A stretch of DNA of 64,000 nt from Oscillospiraceae bacterium (lineage in GTDB: Bacteria > Bacillota > Clostridia > Oscillospirales > Oscillospiraceae): NCBI GenBank assembly GCA_020025515.1, contig JAHHRZ010000002.1, positions 124,001 through 188,000 of the forward strand, written 5' to 3'. The position numbers and the translations under genes were made by a program. Shown one piece after another: positions 58,213 through 64,000 of the stretch (position 1 is its first letter; the number at the start of each line of letters is the position of its first letter). The notes beneath the pieces were generated by a model. It saw nothing but the letters and a program-made list of their open reading frames with translations, did no database searches and was not told the DNA's origin.

Positions 58213-59211
58213 TCAGGCCAGGGCAGCGGTGATAATGGCCATCTTGTAGACCTCCTCAGCATTGCAGCCGCGGCTCAGGTCGTTGATGGGAGCATTCAGA
58301 CCCTGGAGGATGGGGCCATAGGCCTCATAGCCGCCCAGACGCTGGGCAATCTTATAGCCGATGTTACCGGCTTCGATGCAAGGGAAGATGAAGGTGTTTG
58401 CCTGACCGGCAACAGGGGAGCCCTTGCACTTGGTAGCCGCAACAACAGGGGAAACGGCAGCGTCAAACTGCAGCTCGCCGTCCACAGCCATTTCAGGCGC
58501 CAGCTTCTGGGCCTCAATGGTGGCATCGTGGCTCAGCTGCACAGTGCCGCCCTTGCCGGAGCCCTTGGTGGAGAAGCTCAGAATTGCAACCTTTGGGTCA
58601 ATGCCGAAGACCTTGGCAGTGTTGGCAGTCTCAACAGCGACCTCTGCCAGCTTCTGAGCGGCGGAAACCACCACATTGCCTTCCTTGTCCACGGTGTCCT
58701 GATAATCGATGTTAATGGCGCAGTCGCCCATGGCCAGCTTCTCCTCGCCACGAACCAGAATGAAGCAGGAGGACACCAGATGAGCGCCCTTCTTGGTCTT
58801 CACCAGCTGCAAAGCGGGACGAACGGTGTCGGCGGTGGAGTAGGTAGCGCCGCCCAGCAGGGCGTCAGCATAGCCCATCTTCACCAGCATGGTGCCGAAA
58901 TAGTTGCCCTTGGACAGAGCGGCACGGCAGTCCTCTGCGGACATCTTGCCCTTGCGCAGCTCCACCATCTTCTCAACCATCTCGTCCATCTTGTCGTAGG
59001 CGGCGGGGTCCAGGATCTCCACGCCCTCAATATTGAAGTTGCCGGCAGCGGCGGCAGCCTTTACTTCCTCAACATTGCCCACCAGAATGGGGGTCAGAAA
59101 ACCGCCCTTGACCAGGCGATCGGTAGCTTCCAGAATCCGGGCATCGGGGCCCTCAGTAAAGACAATCTTGCGGGGATTGGCTTTCAGCGTTTCAATCATA
59201 GCATTGAACAT
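58213..59211 (-). CDS. pta: Phosphate acetyltransferase
   Basis: This 332-residue enzyme converts acetyl-CoA and phosphate to acetyl phosphate, the first step of acetate/ATP formation in fermenters. Signatures: KIVFTEGPDARILEATDRL, YADALLGGATYSTADTVRPALQL, LSFSTKGSGKGGTVQL and the end LQGLNAPINDLSRGCNAEEVYKMAIITA. It is the short form, without the N-terminal regulatory domain. ATG 59211 after GGAGG is used. No acetate kinase gene is next to it. Confidence 0.96.
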   Translation of the reverse strand: MFNAMIETLKANPRKIVFTEGPDARILEATDRLVKGGFLTPILVGNVEEVKAAAAAGNFNIEGVEILDPAAYDKMDEMVEKMVELRKGKMSAEDCRAALSKGNYFGTMLVKMGYADALLGGATYSTADTVRPALQLVKTKKGAHLVSSCFILVRGEEKLAMGDCAINIDYQDTVDKEGNVVVSAAQKLAEVAVETANTAKVFGIDPKVAILSFSTKGSGKGGTVQLSHDATIEAQKLAPEMAVDGELQFDAAVSPVVAATKCKGSPVAGQANTFIFPCIEAGNIGYKIAQRLGGYEAYGPILQGLNAPINDLSRGCNAEEVYKMAIITAALA

Positions 59212-59269
59212 GTCAAATTCCTCCATATTTCGTATATTGGGACGTGGACCGCCCCGCTCTCTCGGTATG

Positions 59270-59298
59270 ATTATACTACTAATCGCAAGCAGGTACAA
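59270..59298 (-). promoter_or_regulatory. Promoter of pta
   Basis: Minus strand TTGTAC (59293-59298), 17 bp, TATAAT (59270-59275). Confidence 0.75.
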
Positions 59299-59373
59299 GG
59301 GTCAAACCGGAAATATTTCCAAATTTGTTCCCTCAGCTCTCCCTTTTCCCTGGAAAATATCCTCCCCCCACCC

Positions 59374-59402
59374 TTGCACCCATGTTATTTTCCTGATATA
59401 AT
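59374..59402 (+). promoter_or_regulatory. Promoter of the CsoR-type gene
   Basis: TTGCAC (59374-59379), 17 bp, TATAAT (59397-59402). Confidence 0.75.
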
Positions 59403-59435
59403 AACGAGAGTTGCTGTAGAAGGAGGAATAACCAC

Positions 59436-59771
59436 ATGCCGGAAGCACATTCTCATCCCCATGAACATCTCCATGACCATTGCCATGATCCAAACCATCC
59501 CCATGGTCATGTCCACGAGAATCAAAAGGCGGTGGTAAATCGCTTAGCTCGTGCCATCGGTCACCTGGGAAAAGTCAAGCGCATGGTGGAAGAAGGGTAT
59601 GACTGTTCTGAAGTTCTCATGCAGCTTGCCGCTGTCCGGGCCGCTCTGGACAATACCAGCAAGGTGATTCTTCGGGATCACATGCAGCACTGCATTGTAG
59701 ATGCCGTTGTTGCAGGCGATAAGCAAGCCATTGATGACCTGTGCCATGCCATTGACAAACTCATGAAATAA
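59436..59771 (+). CDS. CsoR/RcnR family metal-sensing regulator with His-rich N-terminus
   Basis: This 111-residue all-helical protein has a 30-residue His-rich N-terminus (HSHPHEHLHDHCHDPNHPHGH) and the CsoR domain with Cys57, His82 and Cys86. The spacing (25 and 4) is exactly that of the Cu(I) ligands Cys36-His61-Cys65 of CsoR. This points to Cu(I) or a similar thiophilic metal; the His-rich arm may bind Ni or Cu as well. No copper ATPase is adjacent. GGAGG is upstream of the ATG. Confidence 0.92.
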   Translation: MPEAHSHPHEHLHDHCHDPNHPHGHVHENQKAVVNRLARAIGHLGKVKRMVEEGYDCSEVLMQLAAVRAALDNTSKVILRDHMQHCIVDAVVAGDKQAIDDLCHAIDKLMK

Positions 59772-59781
59772 GGAGCTTCTT

Positions 59782-60024
59782 ATGAACTTAAAAACCTGCC
59801 GCCATATCATCAGTGTCCTTTACATTCTCTGCTTTGTGCTTGTGATGTCCAGTGTTCTCGTGGAGAATCACATGTTCAAAATGGGACTTCTGGGTGCCGG
59901 GCTTGCCATGGTTGCCATTATTGTCGTCATGCGGGATAAATTCTGGCGCTGTCCCAAATGTGGTGCCATGCTGCCCAAGGGACTCAAAACCCACTGCACC
60001 AAATGCAGCTGGAAATTTCAATAA
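59782..60024 (+). CDS. Small membrane protein with C-terminal zinc ribbon
   Basis: This 80-residue protein has two membrane helices (about 9-26 and 34-51) followed by CPKCGAMLPKGLKTHCTKC, a zinc ribbon. It begins 10 bases after the CsoR-type gene, so the two are a probable operon. Function unknown; a link to metal stress is suggested by context only. Confidence 0.75.
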   Translation: MNLKTCRHIISVLYILCFVLVMSSVLVENHMFKMGLLGAGLAMVAIIVVMRDKFWRCPKCGAMLPKGLKTHCTKCSWKFQ

Positions 60025-60035
60025 CTTTTCCGTCA

Positions 60036-60083
60036 AACAGAGCCTGTCCGCCATTGGTAGGATCGGCTCTGTTTTGTTTTTCT
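60036..60083 (+). terminator. Terminator of the csoR-zinc ribbon operon
   Basis: Stem AACAGAGCC/GGCTCTGTT followed by TTGTTTTTC. Confidence 0.75.
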
Positions 60084-60089
60084 GAATCC

Positions 60090-60129
60090 AAAAAAGGAGC
60101 CGACTCCCGTGCGGAGAGACGGCTCCTTT
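60090..60129 (-). terminator. Terminator of the ADP-ribosylglycohydrolase-like gene
   Basis: A 10-bp imperfect stem GGAGCCG/CGGCTCC plus CTC/GAG, with TTTTTT on the minus strand. Confidence 0.8.
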
Positions 60130-60149
60130 TGTATTGCTGTTTGCGACCT

Positions 60150-61274
60150 TTATATTTCATCGTATGTGTTTCTTTCATAGGTGCTCTGCACATATTTCTG
60201 GTACCAAAGATCATCATACAGCTCAGATCCCGGCGTAAAGGGGCAGCCCTGAAACAGGTCTACCGCCAGTTCTTCCATGATTTCCCGGAGCTCCAGCGGC
60301 TCCAGATAGAATTCCGGAATTCCGTCAATGCCCGCCTGAGCCCCCAAAAGCGCCCCTACCACAGCCCCCACTGCGGCACTTTCTCCGCTGTGGTTCACTG
60401 CTGCTACAATCCCTCTGTCATAATCGCCGGGATGCCTCAGGCAGATATAGCAGGCACTGGCCAGAATCCCCGCTGCGTCCCTGGGCCGCAGAAGCTCCAT
60501 GACCTCCTGACTGGTTCTGGGGTCATTGGCCAGGTCTGCCGCCTGGGCGATACGATCCCGGAGCTGGACAAAGCTGGGATACTTTTTTCCAAACTGCCTC
60601 TGCGCAGCTGACAGTGTCATGAGCAAATGATTGCGAAAGCTGTCCGTCCGGTCATAAATGATCCGGTTCAGAAGTCCCGTCAGGACTGCCGCAGGAAGAA
60701 ATCCCAGAGGATCTCCCTGGGTCAAAGCAGCACTTTCCGCCCCCAGCAGGCAGATTTCCTCTCTGCGCATGTCCTTAGGGCTGAGAAACAGGCCTATGGG
60801 AATGCATCTGGTAAGTCCTGCCGATCCCTGAGAGCGATTTACAGGGTCATCCATGGTCCCCGGGGGATTGTGCATCAGGGCAAACGTGACTCCGGGATCG
60901 GAGCAGCGTCTGGCATACAGCTCCTCCACCTGACACAGCCAGGCATAGGGTTTATGATGCAGATCGGTCCTCACTCGCTGGGTACGAACCCAATCCCGGT
61001 AGAAAACTAAAAGATAATTGACATATGGTGCCATATTGCCCCGGAGTGCCCCTCTGGTCGCCCCAAACAGCAGACCATTGGCGGTAAACATTCCAAGCTG
61101 GGTATGACTGGAAATGGGGGCGATCCCGTTCAGGGTGTCATACCCCCGAATTCCATCGGGGCCATAGCGTGTATGGATTTCATCCAAACGCAGGGCATCC
61201 ACGCAATACCCAAGGGCATCGCCCGCTGCACTGCCAAGAAGGCAGCCACGAATCTGATCTTGCTTGCGTCCCAT
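60150..61274 (-). CDS. ADP-ribosylglycohydrolase family protein with degenerate metal sites
   Basis: This 374-residue all-helical protein has the family start IRGCLLGSAAGDALGYCVDAL, which would usually be followed by TDDTQM and, later, GDSD. Here those are SSHTQL (55-60) and NHSGES (294-299), so most of the acidic residues that hold the two Mg ions appear lost; the overall fold is kept. The catalytic role is doubtful. ATG 61274 with GGAGA upstream; it follows mnmG by 14 bases on the same strand. Confidence 0.85.
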   Translation of the reverse strand: MGRKQDQIRGCLLGSAAGDALGYCVDALRLDEIHTRYGPDGIRGYDTLNGIAPISSHTQLGMFTANGLLFGATRGALRGNMAPYVNYLLVFYRDWVRTQRVRTDLHHKPYAWLCQVEELYARRCSDPGVTFALMHNPPGTMDDPVNRSQGSAGLTRCIPIGLFLSPKDMRREEICLLGAESAALTQGDPLGFLPAAVLTGLLNRIIYDRTDSFRNHLLMTLSAAQRQFGKKYPSFVQLRDRIAQAADLANDPRTSQEVMELLRPRDAAGILASACYICLRHPGDYDRGIVAAVNHSGESAAVGAVVGALLGAQAGIDGIPEFYLEPLELREIMEELAVDLFQGCPFTPGSELYDDLWYQKYVQSTYERNTYDEI

Positions 61275-61288
61275 CCTTGTCTCCTCTT

Positions 61289-63157
61289 TTAAGGGTTCTG
61301 CTCTAAATAAATCAGCAGAACGGCAATATCCGCAGGGCTCACACCGGAGATTCTTCCTGCCTGTCCGATGGAGGCAGGACGGATTTCCGAGAGCTTCTGT
61401 CTGGCCTCCAGCCGGAGGCCGCCAATGCTGTTATAATCCAGGTCCATGGGAAGCTTGCGGGATTCTTCCCGCTTAAACTCCTCCACCTGTTTTTGCTGTC
61501 TTGCAAGGTACCCTGCATATTTTAGCTGAATTTCCACCTGCTCCGTCACGGCAGGGGAGAGCTGAGGTCTGTCCGGGTCAAAAGGAGCAATGTCACTGTA
61601 GTGGATCTGAGGGCGGCGGATCAGGTCTGCCAGTCTGGCAGAGCCCTTCACCGGGGCAGTTTCTGCCCCGGCCAGCATTTCATTGAGGGCCTTGGACTCC
61701 GCTACCCCCGTGGACTCCAGACGGCGCAGCTCCCGGCGCACGGCTTCATATTTCTCCTCCACCTGCGCCAGCCTTTCCTGAGAAACAAGGCCGATTTTCG
61801 CTCCTGTGGGAGTGAGCCGCTGATCCGCATTGTCCTGCCGATGGAGCAGACGATATTCTGACCGACTGGTCATGATCCGATATGGTTCATTGGTTCCCTT
61901 GGTCACTAAGTCATCGATCAGCGTTCCAATGTAACACATGTCCCGGGTCAGGATCATAGGCTCTTTTCCCTGTAGTTTCAGGGCGGCATTGATGCCCGCC
62001 ACCAGGCCCTGAGCGGCTGCCTCTTCATACCCGGAAGTGCCATTGAACTGGCCCGCTCCATAAAGCCCCTTGACTGCCTTACATTCCAGTGTGGGAAGCA
62101 GCGCCAGGGGATCAATGCAGTCATATTCAATGGCATAGGCCGGGCGCATAATCTGAACATGCTCCATTCCCGGAACCGTCCGCAGCATTTTTTCCTGGAC
62201 CTCCAGAGGAAGGCTGGAAGAGAAGCCCTGCAAGTACAGCTCCTCGGTATTTTTCCCCGTGGGCTCCACAAAAATCTGGTGCCGCTCCTTATCCGGGAAG
62301 CGGACCAGCTTGGTTTCAATGCTGGGACAATATCTGGGGCCAATGCCCTGAATGGTGCCGTCATAAAGGGGGCTTTGCTCCAGATTATCCAGAATCACCT
62401 GATGGGTGTTCCGGTTGGTGTAGGTGAGATAGCACACCGCCTGATTATTGACAGGCTCTTTGGTGGAAAAGGAAAAGGGCTCCGGCTTGCTGTCTCCCGG
62501 CTGCAGCTCCATTTTGGAAAAATCAATGCTGCGGCGGTTTACTCTGGGCGGTGTTCCAGTCTTGAATCTCCGCATGGGAAGCCCCAAATCCCGTAGATTC
62601 TGTGTAAGGCCCGTGGCGCTGTGCATCCCGTCCGGGCCCGAGGCAATGACACAGCTTCCCGTGATGATGGTGGATTCCAAATAGGTGCCTGTTGCCACAA
62701 TCACGGCCTTTGCCTCATACCGGGCACCAAACTGGGTCACAAGGCCGGTGACGGTTCCGTTTTCTGTGGTAATCTCCGTTACCATAGACTGCACCACGTC
62801 CAGATGTTCCTGACATTCCAGACAGTGCTTCATATACTCCTGATACTTTCTGCGATCTGCCTGAGCCCGCAGAGAATGGACCGCAGGACCCTTGCCCCGG
62901 TTCAGCATACGGTACTGAATACAACAGGCATCTGCGGCCTTTCCCATCTCTCCGCCCAGAGCATCCAGCTCCCGAACCAGGTGGCCTTTTCCCGTGCCGC
63001 CAATGGCCGGGTTGCAGGGCATATTTCCAATGGCGTCCAGGTTGATGGTGAACACCACCGTGCGGCAGCCCAGACGTGCAGCAGCCAAAGCCGCCTCGAT
63101 TCCGGCATGGCCTGCGCCAATTACAGCAATATCATATTCTCCGGCAAAATAGGCCAT
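61289..63157 (-). CDS. mnmG: tRNA uridine 5-carboxymethylaminomethyl modification enzyme MnmG
   Basis: This 622-residue FAD enzyme modifies the wobble uridine of tRNA with MnmE. FAD motif VIGAGHAGIEAALAAARLG, GNMPCNPAIGGTGKGHLVRELDALGGEMG, GTPPRVNRRSIDF and the C-terminal helical domain ending RISGVSPADIAVLLIYL. mnmE is not adjacent. Start ATG 63157 after AAGGAA. Confidence 0.98.
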   Translation of the reverse strand: MAYFAGEYDIAVIGAGHAGIEAALAAARLGCRTVVFTINLDAIGNMPCNPAIGGTGKGHLVRELDALGGEMGKAADACCIQYRMLNRGKGPAVHSLRAQADRRKYQEYMKHCLECQEHLDVVQSMVTEITTENGTVTGLVTQFGARYEAKAVIVATGTYLESTIITGSCVIASGPDGMHSATGLTQNLRDLGLPMRRFKTGTPPRVNRRSIDFSKMELQPGDSKPEPFSFSTKEPVNNQAVCYLTYTNRNTHQVILDNLEQSPLYDGTIQGIGPRYCPSIETKLVRFPDKERHQIFVEPTGKNTEELYLQGFSSSLPLEVQEKMLRTVPGMEHVQIMRPAYAIEYDCIDPLALLPTLECKAVKGLYGAGQFNGTSGYEEAAAQGLVAGINAALKLQGKEPMILTRDMCYIGTLIDDLVTKGTNEPYRIMTSRSEYRLLHRQDNADQRLTPTGAKIGLVSQERLAQVEEKYEAVRRELRRLESTGVAESKALNEMLAGAETAPVKGSARLADLIRRPQIHYSDIAPFDPDRPQLSPAVTEQVEIQLKYAGYLARQQKQVEEFKREESRKLPMDLDYNSIGGLRLEARQKLSEIRPASIGQAGRISGVSPADIAVLLIYLEQNP

Positions 63158-63192
63158 AGGAATTCCTTCTTTCTACATAACACTAATTGTTA

Positions 63193-63221
63193 ATTATATC
63201 AAATTCTATCGAGGATTACAA
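63193..63221 (-). promoter_or_regulatory. Promoter of mnmG
   Basis: Minus strand TTGTAA (63216-63221), 17 bp, TATAAT (63193-63198). Confidence 0.75.
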
Positions 63222-63300
63222 GCAAAAGTATTACAATTCCATTTGATTTGCAAATCATAGCGTGTTTTTGCAATCAGCCGACTTCTCCGGCTGATTGCGC

Positions 63301-63338
63301 TGAAACAGGGCCACCTCAGGTTTTCTGAGATGGCCCCG
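63301..63338 (-). terminator. Probable terminator of gyrA
   Basis: A 12-13 bp stem (63307-63319 with 63325-63337, one mismatch) just after the gyrA stop, with a weak T tract on the minus strand. A second hairpin AATCAGCC/GGCTGATT follows (about 63273-63298). Confidence 0.6.
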
Positions 63339-63343
63339 GAATC

Positions 63344-64000
63344 TTATTCGGTTTCTTCTTTCTTTTCTTCCTGCTCCTGGGAATCGATACGCTCTACGCC
63401 GATGACCTGGCTTTCGCCCTCCACCCGCATGAGAATCACGCCCTGGGTATCCCGCTTGTACACATTGATGTCGGACGCAGGCATGCGGATGATGACACCG
63501 CCGGACTCAATGAGCATCACATCATCCTCTTCGCCCACTACCCGGCAGCCTGTAACCAAACCGGTCTTGGGGGTAATGTTGTAGTTTTTGAGGCCCTTGC
63601 CGCCACGGCTCTGAGGCTGACGGCTGCCGTCCTCAGCCCGGCGGAGGTAGTCTTCCAGCTCTGTACGCTTGCCATAGCCGTTTTCGGTGACTGTCAGCAG
63701 GCACTTGCCCTCCTCAGCCCGCTCGGCACCAACCACATAGTCTCCCTTGGACAACGTAATGGCTTTGACACCGGCCGCTTCTCTGCCCATGGGCCGCACA
63801 TCGGTTTCGCTGAAGCAGATGGCCATACCCTGGGCGGTTGCCAGCACGATACGATCCTGCCCGGTGGTGCGCATGACGGAAATCAGGTGATCCCCTTCCT
63901 CCAGGCTGAGGGCGCGGATGCCTGCTTTCCGGTTGGTGTCAATGACATTCATGGAAAGGCGCTTGACGGTACCGTTTCTTGTGACCATGACCAGATACTC
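63344..64000 (-). CDS. gyrA: DNA gyrase subunit A, C-terminal part (5' end beyond the window)
   Basis: The frame is open to the right edge; 218 residues and a stop are seen. They belong to the GyrA C-terminal beta-pinwheel that wraps DNA: repeats such as RIVLATAQGMAICFSETDVRPMGREAAGVKAI, and SRGGKG, the GyrA box that allows supercoiling. An acidic tail ends the protein (DSQEQEEKKEETE). gyrA is normally near gyrB, recF, dnaN and dnaA, suggesting that the origin lies to the right. Confidence 0.95.
   Translation of the reverse strand, partial: EYLVMVTRNGTVKRLSMNVIDTNRKAGIRALSLEEGDHLISVMRTTGQDRIVLATAQGMAICFSETDVRPMGREAAGVKAITLSKGDYVVGAERAEEGKCLLTVTENGYGKRTELEDYLRRAEDGSRQPQSRGGKGLKNYNITPKTGLVTGCRVVGEEDDVMLIESGGVIIRMPASDINVYKRDTQGVILMRVEGESQVIGVERIDSQEQEEKKEETE

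Noticed and set aside
1..64000. tRNA, rRNA, tmRNA, SRP RNA, CRISPR arrays, insertion sequences
   Set aside because: No cloverleaf with a GTTCRA loop, rRNA-like core, regular spaced repeats or transposase was recognised when reading both strands; short structured RNAs could still be missed by eye.

Overview
The window looks like chromosome from an anaerobic, probably endospore-forming Clostridia of the Oscillospiraceae type (Flavonifractor/Oscillibacter-like). The grounds are: a complete six-gene Rnf complex; the sporulation/division cluster yabP-yabQ-divIC-S1 protein; a YtvI-type membrane protein; parABS with two perfect parS sites; phosphate acetyltransferase; an IscR/CymR-like Rrf2 regulator with cysK-iscS-iscU; and moderately GC-rich coding DNA with AT-rich promoters of the TTGACA/TATAAT type. 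The family-level placement is inference from gene content only. No rRNA, tRNA, CRISPR array, insertion sequence or prophage was recognised.

Layout. 1-6.9 kb: lipid kinase (cut by the left edge), an RlmL-like RNA methyltransferase, unknown membrane proteins, RNase HI, an AT-rich membrane gene and a sodium:neurotransmitter-type symporter. 6.3-12.8 kb: queT behind a preQ1 riboswitch, an isochorismatase-fold hydrolase, pnp and rpsO with structured leaders, dCMP deaminase, dusB (probably starting at CTG) and a TraX-family protein. 12.8-17.7 kb: a small secreted protein, an AraC regulator, then the Rrf2 regulator and the cysK-iscS-iscU operon, linked by two similar palindromes. 17.7-23.8 kb: a five-gene dlt-like operon (adenylating ligase, GNAT, carrier protein, MBOAT, SGNH/NodB-deacetylase fusion) behind a consensus promoter and closed by a strong terminator; this is the most unusual system here. 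23.9-25.2 kb: a LytTR/DUF3021 pair and an intergenic region full of DnaA-box-like sequences. 25.3-29.3 kb: serS, a coiled-coil membrane protein, parB, parA and a zinc-ribbon protein, with parS sites. 29.5-36 kb: asd and the rnfCDGEAB operon.

36-64 kb: almost everything is on the minus strand. It holds three RluA-family pseudouridine synthases, a nickel/metal pair (CooT-like plus His-rich protein), rpiB, an SDR, the sporulation/division cluster, lspA, guaB, a YitT protein, an aspartokinase without ACT domains, jag-yidC-yidD-rnpA-rpmH, a DUF3048 lipoprotein, an SdpI-like protein, nrdR, ytvI, a stand-alone ACT protein, lepA-hemW, pta, a CsoR-type regulator, a degenerate ADP-ribosylglycohydrolase homologue, mnmG and the 3' end of gyrA. 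The leftward gene bias, together with gyrA and mnmG at the right edge, suggests that the replication origin lies to the right of the window. dnaA and dnaN are not present.

How the parts connect: the Rrf2 regulator probably senses Fe-S or cysteine status and controls cysK-iscS-iscU, which would feed the many Fe-S proteins (RnfB, RnfC, HemW). The dlt-like operon likely activates an amino acid or similar acyl group, passes it through a carrier and an MBOAT to the outside, and couples that to deacetylation of a surface polymer. RNA processing and modification genes (pnp, rnpA, rlmL-like, dusB, queT, mnmG, RluA paralogues) are unusually dense.
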